Below, piece by piece: positions 1 through 8,099 of a stretch of 51,048 nt of DNA. Within the stretch, counting starts at the first letter, position 1, and each line of letters opens with the position of its first letter. The stretch covers positions 1-51,048 of the forward strand of contig JAKIWS010000008.1 of assembly GCA_022749895.1 (NCBI GenBank), in the 5' to 3' direction. This DNA comes from Thermoplasmata archaeon. GTDB lineage: Archaea; Thermoplasmatota; Thermoplasmata; Lutacidiplasmatales; UBA184. The position numbers and the translations under genes are program-made. Under the pieces are notes generated by a model. It did not search any database and was not told where the DNA came from. It saw nothing but the letters and a program-made list of their open reading frames with translations.

Positions 1-417
1 AACCTGACCCGCATCCAGGGGGAGCTGCCGAAGCAGCTCGCGAGCCTCGGCGTGCAGCGGATCGTCGTCGATTCCGTGTCGCTGCTCAACATGCTGAGCG
101 ACGATGAGCCGGCGCGGCGGACGACGTTGTTCACGCTGGCGGCCGTGTGCCGGGCGGCGGGGGCGACCACCCTGCTCACCGCCGAAGCCGACCCGCAGCA
201 CCCGGAGGTCTCGCGCGACGGGCTCTCGGAGTACGTCGCGGACGGGGTGGTCGTCCTCGGCTACAACCGCGGCGACGACGGACGGAGGATCGGCCTCGCC
301 CTGCGCGTCCTCAAGATGCGCCGGACCGCGCACGTCCGGAGCGTGCAACCGTACGCCATCGGGGCGCGGGGGATCTCGGTCGACGCCAAGGCCGTGGATT
401 TTGGCCCGGGCGCCTAG
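1..417 (+). CDS. KaiC/RadA-like ATPase, C-terminal part (5' truncated by window edge)
   Basis: The reading frame is open from the first base, so the gene begins outside the window; 138 residues are visible. Residues 20-26 (RIVVDSV) form a hydrophobic strand ending in Asp24, as in a Walker B motif. The stretch EYVADGVVVLGY followed by a KMRRTAH motif and a terminal PYAI..GI strand is the usual C-terminal signature of single-domain archaeal KaiC-like ATPases. The same layout is seen in the intact KaiC-like gene at 49813-50592. These proteins bind ATP, and most archaeal members have no proven role. The Walker A motif lies upstream of the window and cannot be checked. Confidence 0.8.
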   Translation, partial: NLTRIQGELPKQLASLGVQRIVVDSVSLLNMLSDDEPARRTTLFTLAAVCRAAGATTLLTAEADPQHPEVSRDGLSEYVADGVVVLGYNRGDDGRRIGLALRVLKMRRTAHVRSVQPYAIGARGISVDAKAVDFGPGA

Positions 418-491
418 GCGCCCGCCGGCCGTTTCACGACCCCGGTCGCGGAGACTAAGCCCGCGCGGGCGCTCCCACGCGCCGACCCGAC

Positions 492-1595
492 ATGGAGTGG
501 ACCCTCTACCTCGACATGGATGCGTTCTACGTGTCGTGCGAGCTGCGCGACCGTCCGGCGCTGCGCGGGCGACCGGTGATCGTCGGGCCCGACCCGAAGA
601 AGGGGGCGAGCCGGGGGGTCGTGCTGTCGGCCAGCTACGAGGCGCGGGCCTTCGGGGTCAAGAGCGCGCAACCGGTCGGCGCTGCCGACCGCCTCTGCCC
701 CGAAGCGACCTGGATCGACCCAGAGATGGGGAAGTACGTCGCCACCTCGCGGGAGGTGCGGGAGTTCGTCGCGGGGTTCGAATCGCGGGTCGTCGCGCAC
801 AGCATCGACGAGATGGCGGTCACGGTGGACGCCCCCGATGCCGCGGCCGCGGAAGCCCGGGCCCGTCGCCTGCAGGACGGGATCCGGGACGGACTCGGCC
901 TGCCGGTGTCGGTGGGCGTCGCGACGTCCCGTACCGTCGCCAAAATGGCGACCGACGTGGCGAAGCCCGGGGGTCTCCGCGTCGTTCCTCCGGCGGCCGT
1001 GGTCGATTTTCTCGCGCCCCTTCCGGTCCGGGCGATCCCCGGCGTCGGCCCGAAGACCTCGGGGCTGCTGCAGCGGTACGGTATCGAACAGATCGCGGAC
1101 CTCCGGCGGCCGCTGCCCCTTGGGCTGCGCCGAGAACTGGGGGAGTTTGCCGCGTGGCTCGCGCAGCTGGCGCGTGGTAACGTTCTCGAATCGCACGACC
1201 GCGACGAGGCGGGCCCGAAATCGCGGAGCGTCGACTGCACCCTGGAGGAGGACACGCGCGACCCGTCCGAGCTCGAGGGGATCCTCGAGGGCATGATCGA
1301 GCGGCTCGTTCCGTCGTTGGAGGAGGAGCACCTCGCGTTCCAAACCGTCACCGTGGCGCTCCGGTGGGCGGACTTCGACCAGACGCAGCGCAGTCGGACC
1401 CTCTCCGGGGCCGCCGTCGACGCCGCGACCCTACGCGCGCCGGCACGGCGGTTGCTGGGTGAGCTCCTGGAACGCGAGGCCCGAGGTGCCGGTCGGCCCA
1501 CGCGCCGGCTCTCGCTGCGCGTCGAACGGCTCCGACCGAGGCTCGGGAGTCGCCGCCCCATCGAGAGCTTCACGCGCTCCGCGCCAGACCTTTAA
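492..1595 (+). CDS. dinB: DNA polymerase IV (Y-family translesion polymerase)
   Basis: This 367-residue protein has the Dpo4/DinB layout. The N-terminus has LDMDAFYVSCE, with metal-binding Asp8 and the aromatic steric-gate pair Phe12/Tyr13. The second catalytic motif is HSIDEM, with Asp106-Glu107. A thumb HhH-like segment (IPGVGPKTSGLLQRYGI, about residues 179-195) and a little-finger domain follow. The family copies damaged template with low fidelity. The ATG at 492 places the catalytic strand six residues from the start, as expected. The stop overlaps the TATA box of the next gene. Length is normal and no key residue is missing. Confidence 0.95.
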   Translation: MEWTLYLDMDAFYVSCELRDRPALRGRPVIVGPDPKKGASRGVVLSASYEARAFGVKSAQPVGAADRLCPEATWIDPEMGKYVATSREVREFVAGFESRVVAHSIDEMAVTVDAPDAAAAEARARRLQDGIRDGLGLPVSVGVATSRTVAKMATDVAKPGGLRVVPPAAVVDFLAPLPVRAIPGVGPKTSGLLQRYGIEQIADLRRPLPLGLRRELGEFAAWLAQLARGNVLESHDRDEAGPKSRSVDCTLEEDTRDPSELEGILEGMIERLVPSLEEEHLAFQTVTVALRWADFDQTQRSRTLSGAAVDAATLRAPARRLLGELLEREARGAGRPTRRLSLRVERLRPRLGSRRPIESFTRSAPDL

Positions 1596-1596
1596 G
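1590..1596 (+). promoter_or_regulatory. TATA box for the TauE operon
   Basis: CTTTAAG lies about 32 nt before the ATG at 1626, inside the last codons of dinB, which predicts a leader of only a few nucleotides. Confidence 0.5.
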
Positions 1597-1625
1597 CCCC
1601 GCCGCGCCCAGCCCGGCGGAGGCCC

Positions 1626-2510
1626 GTGGAACCTCTCATCGCCTGGAGTTCGAGCGCGCCGACGCTCCTCGCGATCCTCGCCCTTCTTCTCCTGGCGTGC
1701 GCGGCCGGCGCGGTCGGTTCGCTCCTCGGGCTCGGAGGGGGGACGTTCCTCGTTCCGGGCCTCGTGCTCCTCTTCGGATTCGATTTCCACATCGCGGTCG
1801 CGGCGAGTCTCGTGAGCATCGTCGCGAACTCGCTCGGCGCCTCCGCCCGGTCGGTCGAGGAGGGAATGACCGACCTCCGCGTGGGCATGTTCCTCGAGAC
1901 CGCGACCGCGGTGGGGGGCCTCGCCGGCGCGGCCCTCGCCGTGACGGTGCTCGCGTCGCGTCCCGACGTCCTGACGCTGGCGTTCATCCCGGCCGTGCTC
2001 GCGGCGAGCGTCGTGATGTTCCGGACGCGCGCGAAGGACTCCGACCCAACCGTCGTTCCCGACCGCGTCGCGACGCGCCTGCGGCTCGGAGGAACGTACT
2101 ACGACGAGCACCTTCAGCGCACGGTCACCTACCCCGTGCACCGGACGGGCGCGGGGCTCGCCCTCTCCGGGCTCGCGGGGTTCTCGTCCGGCCTACTCGG
2201 GATCGGCGGTGGCGTGTTCAAGGTCCCGGCGATGAACGCGGTGATGAACGTCCCGATCCGCGTGGCGGGGAGCACCTCGATGTTCATGATCGGACTCACG
2301 GCGACGGCGGGTGGACTCGTGTACCTCCTGGTCGGAGATGTCATCCTTCCGCTCGCCGGCACCGTGGTGCTCGGGGTGCTGGTCGGGAGCTACCTCGGCG
2401 GACGGATTCAGACGTCGACGCCCGCGCCCCGGCTCAAGGCCGTCTTCGCCGCCGTGCTGGTGATCGCGGCCTTGCTCATGGCGCTCCGCGTGTTCGGGGT
2501 GGTCGGGTGA
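1626..2510 (+). CDS. TauE/SafE-family membrane permease
   Basis: This 294-residue polytopic protein has the two repeated glycine motifs of the family: LLGLGGGTFLVPG near the N-terminus and LLGIGGGVFKVPA in the second half. They sit at equivalent points of two transmembrane bundles, and about eight hydrophobic segments are visible. TauE/SafE proteins are anion permeases, often for sulfite, sulfoacetate or related sulfur compounds, but the substrate cannot be read from sequence. The stop codon overlaps the GTG of the DUF1634 gene (GTGA), so the two are probably translationally coupled. TauE-DUF1634 pairing is common in archaea and bacteria. Confidence 0.9.
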   Translation: MEPLIAWSSSAPTLLAILALLLLACAAGAVGSLLGLGGGTFLVPGLVLLFGFDFHIAVAASLVSIVANSLGASARSVEEGMTDLRVGMFLETATAVGGLAGAALAVTVLASRPDVLTLAFIPAVLAASVVMFRTRAKDSDPTVVPDRVATRLRLGGTYYDEHLQRTVTYPVHRTGAGLALSGLAGFSSGLLGIGGGVFKVPAMNAVMNVPIRVAGSTSMFMIGLTATAGGLVYLLVGDVILPLAGTVVLGVLVGSYLGGRIQTSTPAPRLKAVFAAVLVIAALLMALRVFGVVG

Positions 2511-2932
2511 GCGACGTCGGAAACGGGGCCTCGCCCGAACCCGTCGTGATGACCGCCATGCGCCGGCGCGGGCGGGCCGAAGAAGAGAACCTCCCACCCC
2601 GGTTGCGCGGACTCGTCACGAAGCTGCTTCGGATAGGGGTCGGGGCGACGGCGATACTCATGATCAGCGGGCTCGTGCTCCTCTTCCTCGGAGGAAGGTC
2701 GGCGAGTTCCGTTCTGAACGTCATCCCGAGGCGGCTCGGCGCGGAGCTCCTCGCCGGCAACCCGCTCGCGGTCCTGTACGCCGGCGTCCTGGTTCTCCTC
2801 GCGACCCCCCTTGTCCGCGTCACCGTATCGGCCGGGTTGTTCGCCCACGCGGGAGACCGGGCCTTCACCGGCATCACCCTCCTCGTTCTCGCCCTGCTCG
2901 CCCTATCGATTCTGGTGGGGTACGTCGTCTGA
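2507..2932 (+). CDS. DUF1634 membrane protein
   Basis: The GTG at 2507 overlaps the TGA of the preceding permease gene and opens a 141-residue protein. A charged N-terminal tail (about residues 1-40) is followed by three hydrophobic segments, with ILMISGLVLLFLG, NPLAVLYAGVLVLLATP and ITLLVLALLALSILVGYVV as landmarks. This matches the small three-helix DUF1634 family, which is habitually encoded beside TauE/SafE permeases and is probably an accessory subunit. Its biochemical role is unknown. Its last base is shared with the ATG of the next gene, which suggests a three-gene operon. Confidence 0.8.
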   Translation: MSDVGNGASPEPVVMTAMRRRGRAEEENLPPRLRGLVTKLLRIGVGATAILMISGLVLLFLGGRSASSVLNVIPRRLGAELLAGNPLAVLYAGVLVLLATPLVRVTVSAGLFAHAGDRAFTGITLLVLALLALSILVGYVV

Positions 2933-4239
2933 TGCCCAACGGGGTTCGTCGCCGGAGCGATCGTCGCCCGGCCCAAGCCGCCTCGCTCGCTGCCCCCCAA
3001 CGACCGCTCGGCGTGCCGCGCCCGGCCTACACCGGCCGGTCGATCGTCAACCTCTCGTCGACATTGTTCCGTCGGCTCCTCCCGGGGCATCGCGCCCCCG
3101 GGCTCGCCCCGGAGCTCGCGTCGGATCTCGACCCATGGGGTGGGGAAGCGCCCCCCGGGCCGGTCGTTCTCTTCCTCGTCGACGGCCTCGGCTGGAACGC
3201 CTTTCAGGGTTGGGTGCGCGGCGGCGGACGAACATCCCGGACGTGGGACCAGCTCGCCCAGCCGATCACGACGGTGTTCCCGTCGACCACGACCACCGCG
3301 CTCGTCTCCTTGTCGTCCGGAACAACGCCGTCGCAGCACGGGTACGTCGGCTACCGCCAGTATCTCCCCCGGTTCGGGCTCGTGGCGGACATGCTGCACA
3401 TGAGTCCCGCCGGGCTCTACCTCCCCGAATCGCTGACCGGACCCGCGTTCGTGCCGGGCGACCTCTCGGGCGCCCCGACGCTGTTCCGTCGGGGCCTCGC
3501 CGGCGCGGCCGTTTCGCGCGACAAGTTCCGGAATTCGGGGTTTACCCGCGTGCTCTACGATGGCGCCGAGTTCGTGCCGTATGCCACGGCCACCGATCTC
3601 GCCCGCTCGCTCGTCTCGGTCCTCGCCCGCAACCGCCCGCCCCCCGTGATCTTCGCGTACTGGGACGAGCTCGACACGATCCAACACCTGCACGGTCCCG
3701 ATCCCGCGTGGATCAACTTTGAACTCGACACGTTCGCGGGCGTGATCGGACGCGTCGCCGCGTCGATCCCCGAACGCCGACGTCGTTCGACCACGCTGCT
3801 CCTGACGGGCGACCACGGTCAGGTCCCGACCCTTCCGGCGGCGCGCATCCGCGTCGACGAAGAGCCGTTGATCATGGCGGAGCTGGCCCGACCGATCGCC
3901 GGGGATCGACGCGGTTCGTTTTTCGCGGCGCGCCCCGGACGGGCGAGGGCGTTGGACGCCGCCCTTCGCCGTCGCCTCCCGCCCGGCTCTCGGATCCTCG
4001 ACGTGGCGAAAGCGATCGAGGCGGGGATGTTCGGTCCTCCCCCGTACCACGCCGAGCTCGCGGAGAGAATCGGGGATCGGGTCGTCCTCGTGCCGAGTCC
4101 GGCGGCGATGACCTACCGGTTGCCGGGGGCCGCCGAGCCGTCGCGGTACCTGCTCGGGGGGCACGGGGGCCTCGAAGCCGACGAGCTCGTCGTCCCGCTG
4201 ATCGCCGGGACCCTGGATCGATTCGCCGGCCCGCGCTAG
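2932..4239 (+). CDS. Alkaline-phosphatase-superfamily phosphodiesterase/pyrophosphatase
   Basis: This 435-residue protein belongs to the type I phosphodiesterase/nucleotide pyrophosphatase group. Landmarks are the metal-binding strand VVLFLVDGLGWN, the nucleophile region PSTTTTALVSLSSG with the following HGYVGYR, the metal ligand motif DELDTIQHLHG and the late metal motif LLTGDHGQV. No signal peptide is visible; the first 40 residues are basic and low in complexity, so the true start may lie downstream. The ATG at 2932 shares its A with the TGA of the DUF1634 gene. The substrate is not predictable. The family hydrolyses phosphodiesters or pyrophosphates with two divalent metals. Confidence 0.88.
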   Translation: MPNGVRRRSDRRPAQAASLAAPQRPLGVPRPAYTGRSIVNLSSTLFRRLLPGHRAPGLAPELASDLDPWGGEAPPGPVVLFLVDGLGWNAFQGWVRGGGRTSRTWDQLAQPITTVFPSTTTTALVSLSSGTTPSQHGYVGYRQYLPRFGLVADMLHMSPAGLYLPESLTGPAFVPGDLSGAPTLFRRGLAGAAVSRDKFRNSGFTRVLYDGAEFVPYATATDLARSLVSVLARNRPPPVIFAYWDELDTIQHLHGPDPAWINFELDTFAGVIGRVAASIPERRRRSTTLLLTGDHGQVPTLPAARIRVDEEPLIMAELARPIAGDRRGSFFAARPGRARALDAALRRRLPPGSRILDVAKAIEAGMFGPPPYHAELAERIGDRVVLVPSPAAMTYRLPGAAEPSRYLLGGHGGLEADELVVPLIAGTLDRFAGPR

Positions 4240-4274
4240 CCGGCGCACCGCCCCGACGGCCCCCTTCGCGGAAC

Positions 4275-4282
4275 CGTAAAGG
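4275..4282 (+). promoter_or_regulatory. Putative TATA box for the IF2 gene
   Basis: CGTAAAGG is centred about 26-27 nt before the ATG at 4305, the spacing of a leaderless archaeal transcript. It favours that ATG over the GTG at 4284. Confidence 0.4.
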
Positions 4283-4304
4283 GGTGAGCGCGACGTCCCC
4301 GGCC

Positions 4305-6068
4305 ATGGCCGGGCTCCGCCAGCCGATCCTCTCGTTGCTCGGTCACGTGGACCACGGAAAGACGACGCTCCTCGACCGGATCGCCGGGTCGGCGCGGGCC
4401 GAGCGGGAGGCCGGGGGCATCACCCAGCACATCGGGGCCGTCGAGGTACCCCGCGCCGCGATCGAACGACTGTGCGCCGGCATCGTGGCGACGGAGAACT
4501 TCACGGTCCCGGGTCTGCTCTTCGTCGACACCCCGGGGCACCGGTCGTTCGAGACGTTGCGACGTCGGGGGGGCGCGCTCGCCGACCTCGCGGTGCTCGT
4601 CATCGACGCCCGCGAGGGCGTCATGCCGCAGACGCGGGAATCCGTCCAGATCCTGCGGCACGAAAAGACGCCGTTCGCCGTCGCCCTCACGAAGATCGAC
4701 CTGATCGCCGGCTGGCGAAAGCCGACCGGACCCATCGGCGTGCCCGCGCAGATCGCCCGGAGCGGGGACGAGTACGGCCAGCTCGTCGATGCGCGGGTCT
4801 ACTCCGCGGCGGAAGAGCTCCACGGCCTCGGCTTTTCCGCCGACCGGTACGACCGCGTCAGCGATTTCACGCGGAACGTCGGGATCGTCCCGGTCTCGGC
4901 GCGGGCCGGGGTCGGCGTCGCCGAGTTGCTCGCGTTGCTCGTCGGACTCGCCCAACGATTCTTGAGCGCCGAGCTCGCCGTCGCGACCGAGGGAGGCGAA
5001 GCGACGGTCTTGGAGCGTTCGGACCAACGCGGCGTGGGCCCGGTGAGCAGCGTGATCGTCTACCGGGGCCGGCTCCGCGTCGCCGACGAGATCGTGGTGA
5101 CCGGTCGGACCGATCCGTTCGTGACCCGCGTGCGCGGGATCTACCGGCCCCCCCCGCCCGGGCGGGGCCGGGGCGGCAAACATCCGGCGCTCGTCTCCGC
5201 GGACGCGGTGGATGCCGCGGCGGGCGTCTACCTCTCCGCCCCCGGCATCGAGGACGCGATGCCCGGCGGCCTGCTCAAGGTGGTCCTCCGGCCCGGCGAC
5301 CTCCCCCGGATCGAAAAGGAGCTCGCGAACGAGAGCCATCCGGTCGCCGACATCGCCGAATCGGGTGTGGCGCTCGTGGCGGACACGCTCGGCGGGCTCG
5401 AGGCGCTCGCCTTCGAGTGCCGGGAAGCGAAGATCCCGATCCACGTCGCCCAGGTCGGACCGGTCAACGGAGCGCTCCTGCTTCTCATGTCGACCGTCCG
5501 CGACCCGCGCCACCGCGGCGTGCTGGCGTTCAACGTTCCGGTACTGCCCGACGTCGTCAAGGAGGGTGCCGCGGCGTCGGTGCAGATCTTTCCGGGCGAG
5601 GTGATGTACCGGATCCTCGACGCCTACAAGGCGTGGTACGCGGAACAGTCGACCCTGCTCGCCGCCCAGCGTCGCGTCGACACGGCCCACCCCGCCAAGC
5701 TCCAAGTCTTGTCGGGATTCATCTTCCGCACGTCGAAGCCCGCGATCGTGGGCGTCAAGGTCCTCGGAGGGACGTTGCGCCCGGGCGTGCGCTTGATGAA
5801 GATCGACGGCAGCGAAGTCGGGTTGCTGAAATCCCTTCAGGAGGACGGAGTCTCGGTCGCCCAGGCGGTGGAGACGAAGGAGCTCGCGGCGTCGATCGAC
5901 GGGGCGGTGGTCGGACGCAACCTGAGCGAGGGGGACCTACTCTACGTCGCGCTGCCCGAATCCGCCGCGCGTTCGATCAGGCCGGAGGATCTCTCCCCGG
6001 CGGAGCAGCGGGTGTTCGAGGAGGTCCTGCGGATCCGCCGTCGAACCGACCCGTTCTGGGGCCAGTAG
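4305..6068 (+). CDS. infB: Translation initiation factor IF2 / aIF5B GTPase
   Basis: This GTPase promotes subunit joining and initiator-tRNA placement. With the ATG at 4305 it has 587 residues. The G1 loop is GHVDHGKTT (13-21), G3 is DTPGH (75-79), and the G4 position reads TKID rather than the usual NKID. Domain II (SSVIVYRGRLRVADEIV) and the domain III/IV region including the KVLGGTLRPGVRL barrel follow, as in archaeal aIF5B. A GTG at 4284 would add seven residues; the ATG is preferred because a TATA-like element lies about 27 nt upstream and because the family starts just before RQPILSLLGHVDHGKTT. The last 92 bp overlap the convergent ORF on the opposite strand. Confidence 0.95.
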   Translation: MAGLRQPILSLLGHVDHGKTTLLDRIAGSARAEREAGGITQHIGAVEVPRAAIERLCAGIVATENFTVPGLLFVDTPGHRSFETLRRRGGALADLAVLVIDAREGVMPQTRESVQILRHEKTPFAVALTKIDLIAGWRKPTGPIGVPAQIARSGDEYGQLVDARVYSAAEELHGLGFSADRYDRVSDFTRNVGIVPVSARAGVGVAELLALLVGLAQRFLSAELAVATEGGEATVLERSDQRGVGPVSSVIVYRGRLRVADEIVVTGRTDPFVTRVRGIYRPPPPGRGRGGKHPALVSADAVDAAAGVYLSAPGIEDAMPGGLLKVVLRPGDLPRIEKELANESHPVADIAESGVALVADTLGGLEALAFECREAKIPIHVAQVGPVNGALLLLMSTVRDPRHRGVLAFNVPVLPDVVKEGAAASVQIFPGEVMYRILDAYKAWYAEQSTLLAAQRRVDTAHPAKLQVLSGFIFRTSKPAIVGVKVLGGTLRPGVRLMKIDGSEVGLLKSLQEDGVSVAQAVETKELAASIDGAVVGRNLSEGDLLYVALPESAARSIRPEDLSPAEQRVFEEVLRIRRRTDPFWGQ

Positions 6069-6732
6069 GCGCTCCCCCGCCCTCCGCGGCGACGTCCGCA
6101 GCGTCCTCCGCACTCCGGGATACCACGGGCGGTGGACCTCCTCGGTACACGCCCCCGCGCAGGAACAACCCCAGGAACACGGCCACCCCGCCGATGGCCG
6201 AAAGGACGACGAGGGACGCGTCGACCAGAAGGACCGTGAGACTCGCGTACGGTCGCCCTTGCGTTACGGTCTCGCGTAGCGTGAAACTGATCGATCCGCC
6301 GGACGTACCGGCGTTGCCCCAATAGAGGTAGTACGGGCCGACGACCGCTCCGGAAAAGTTCCATTGCCCGCTCGTCGCGAGGCTCCACCCCACCGATTGG
6401 GAGGGCGGCGCGGGGGGGGGACATCCGAACAACCGCACCCCACACGGGGCGACATTGCCGAAGGTCACGTTGAGCACCACGGAGGATTTCCAGCTCAGGT
6501 AGAGGCTCGCCGTGGAACTGGTCGCGACATCGATGGGCGGGGACTGTCCCCCGCTCTTCGGCGGGACGAACGCGGGAAGGCTCGTGAACGTGTGGATCGT
6601 GGTCGACGGGCCGGGCCCGGCGGGCAGGTACAGCGATACGAACGCCCCCACCGTCAGCGCGAGGAGGACGAAACCCACGAGGACCAAGCGGGGCCGCACG
6701 ATTCCCCGACGCGCCGCAAATCGGAAATACAC
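5977..6732 (-). CDS. Membrane-anchored protein with an extracytoplasmic domain, unknown function
   Basis: This 251-residue ORF starts with GTG. A short basic N-terminus (residues 1-16) leads into a transmembrane helix (LVLVGFVLLALTVGAFVSLYL). Next comes a Ser/Thr/Gly-rich outer domain of about 130 residues with strands such as ASLYLSWKSS and SGQWNFSGAVVGPYYLYWG, then a second helix (VLSAIGGVAVFLGLFL) and a Pro/Gly/Ala-rich tail. The topology suggests a surface protein with both ends in the cytoplasm. It faces the IF2 gene tail to tail and overlaps it by 92 bp, so the C-terminal tail may be wrong. No family was recognised. Confidence 0.6.
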   Translation of the reverse strand: MYFRFAARRGIVRPRLVLVGFVLLALTVGAFVSLYLPAGPGPSTTIHTFTSLPAFVPPKSGGQSPPIDVATSSTASLYLSWKSSVVLNVTFGNVAPCGVRLFGCPPPAPPSQSVGWSLATSGQWNFSGAVVGPYYLYWGNAGTSGGSISFTLRETVTQGRPYASLTVLLVDASLVVLSAIGGVAVFLGLFLRGGVYRGGPPPVVSRSAEDAADVAAEGGGAPTGPRTGRFDGGSAGPPRTPAAPPGRDPPA

Positions 6733-6796
6733 TTCGACAGGGCGGGCGCGGTCCCCGGGGCCGGCGTTTCTCGAGCGGAAGACCTAAGACCTCGGC

Positions 6797-6802
6797 TAAA
6801 TA
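6797..6802 (+). promoter_or_regulatory. TATA box for the TFB gene
   Basis: TAAATA is centred about 28 nt before the GTG at 6828, so the transcript should be essentially leaderless. This supports the GTG start. Confidence 0.6.
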
Positions 6803-6827
6803 CTGCGCAGCGAATGCATGTGAAACC

Positions 6828-7787
6828 GTGACAGGGACCTCGGCGGCCTCCGACGGCTCCCCCGGGGCCGGTGCCCCGAGCGACCGACCGCGCTGCCCGC
6901 TCTGCCAAAGCACGGGGCGTGCGACGGATCCCGTGACCATCGAGACACATTGCACGGAGTGCGGACTCGTCTTCGAGACATCGCCCGTCGTGGCGGCCGC
7001 ACCGCTTCCGAGCAGTCCCGGGAACTCCGACGGCAGCGGACGCGGGATCGGCCCGTTCACCACCCCCGGCGGGACCCGCCGGCATCTCGGTTCCACCCTC
7101 TCGATACGGCGCGACGGCCAGGGCCGCCCCCTGGGATGGCAGAAGCGCTACGAGTTTCAGCACCTCCGGCGGGTGATGGAGCGCCAGATGTCGCGCGCCA
7201 TCGAAGGTCCCCTCGAGCGCTCGCAGGCGCGCTCGGTGATCGCCTTCGCCGGCGAACGGCTCGGCTTGCCGGCGCTCGTGCTTGGCGAGGCCGAGCGGGT
7301 CTTCGCCGCGGCGAAGGTCCGGGGGCTCTTCCGCGGCCGCAGCCTCGCCGCGAGCGCGGGCGCCGCCGTCTACGCGGCCTGCCGTCGGTACTCGATCCCC
7401 CGGACGCTCGGCGAGGTCGCCAAGGCCCTCGGGGCGCGCCGCTCCGAGATCGGACGGGCGTTCAAGGTCGTCCACCGTGGCTGCGATACCCCGGTCCCCT
7501 CACTGGGAGCGCGGGCGTTTCTCGCCCGGTACGCGGAGGAGCTCGCCCTGTCGCCCCATGTCCGTTCCACCGTGGAATCGATGATCGACCGCGCGAACGA
7601 CAACCCTGAACTGTCGGGGCTATCCCCGCACGGGCTCGTGGCGGCGTTGATCTACCTCGCGGCGGAGCGCTCGGGCGAGCGTCGGTCCCGGGCCCAGGTC
7701 GCGCGCGTCGGGGCCGTGACCGAGGTGACGCTCCGTTCGACGAGCCGACTCATCGAACGGTTGTTCGGTTCCGAGACCAAGCCGTAA
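6828..7787 (+). CDS. tfb: Transcription initiation factor TFB
   Basis: TFB bridges TBP and RNA polymerase at archaeal promoters. The 319-residue protein has an N-terminal zinc ribbon (CPLC near residue 24, THCTEC about 22 residues later), a linker or B-finger region (RRHLGSTLSIRRDGQGRP) and two cyclin folds. The first cyclin repeat contains GRSLAASAGAAVYAACR and the second contains SPHGLVAALIYLAAERSG, the paired hallmark helices of TFB. The start is GTG, chosen because a TATA box lies 28 nt upstream. Many archaea carry several TFBs, so this need not be the general one. Confidence 0.95.
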   Translation: MTGTSAASDGSPGAGAPSDRPRCPLCQSTGRATDPVTIETHCTECGLVFETSPVVAAAPLPSSPGNSDGSGRGIGPFTTPGGTRRHLGSTLSIRRDGQGRPLGWQKRYEFQHLRRVMERQMSRAIEGPLERSQARSVIAFAGERLGLPALVLGEAERVFAAAKVRGLFRGRSLAASAGAAVYAACRRYSIPRTLGEVAKALGARRSEIGRAFKVVHRGCDTPVPSLGARAFLARYAEELALSPHVRSTVESMIDRANDNPELSGLSPHGLVAALIYLAAERSGERRSRAQVARVGAVTEVTLRSTSRLIERLFGSETKP

Positions 7788-7803
7788 CCCGGGGGGCCCG
7801 GGC

Positions 7804-8028
7804 TCACTTGAGCAGGTGGTAACCCGCCGCCTTCTCGCGGACCTTGCGACGCGCGAATCCTTTCGTCTGCAGCTCCTGCAGCGCGTTCATCACCATCGTC
7901 TTCGGGAGCTTCGTCGATTGGGTGATCCGCTCCGCGGTTCCCATTTTCTCCTCGGAGAGGAACGCCATCTCCTTCATCGACTTGTAGACCTTGAGCGCGT
8001 TTCCGGAGAGCTCGTCCTCGATGCCCAT
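7804..8028 (-). CDS. Small winged-helix DNA-binding protein
   Basis: The 74-residue protein is a single compact helix-turn-helix or winged-helix unit. EEKMGTAERITQSTKLPKTMVMNALQELQTKGFARRKVREKAAGYHLL reads as a helix, a recognition helix and a basic wing. Proteins this small usually act as dimeric transcription factors or chromatin-associated DNA binders; the exact role is unknown. The ATG at 8028 follows a purine-rich GGGGGTCAGG that could serve as a ribosome binding site. It is transcribed divergently from the histone-deacetylase-like gene from one shared TATA element. Confidence 0.75.
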   Translation of the reverse strand: MGIEDELSGNALKVYKSMKEMAFLSEEKMGTAERITQSTKLPKTMVMNALQELQTKGFARRKVREKAAGYHLLK

Positions 8029-8060
8029 CGCCTGACCCCCGCGCCGCGAGCTGGGCTCGG

Positions 8061-8067
8061 TATTTAA
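8061..8067. promoter_or_regulatory. Shared TATA element between divergent wHTH and deacetylase genes
   Basis: TATTTAA, read as TTAAATA on the other strand, is centred at 8064. That is exactly 36 nt from the ATG at 8028 on the minus strand and 36 nt from the GTG at 8100 on the plus strand. No second TATA-like element is visible in this 71-bp gap, so one box may serve both directions with leaders of about 10 nt. Confidence 0.55.
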
Positions 8068-8099
8068 CGCGCCTTCGCTAGGTCGGAAGCGGAGCTCCG

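Noticed and set aside
4236-5705. 489-codon antisense ORF opposite IF2
   Set aside because: The translation is Arg/Asp/Gly-rich with no hydrophobic core. The opposite strand encodes a clear IF2, and long antisense frames are expected at this GC content.
8061-8067. Treating the symmetric divergent TATA element as proof of coregulation
   Set aside because: A midway position can arise by chance in short gaps. Without start-site data it is kept only as a candidate.
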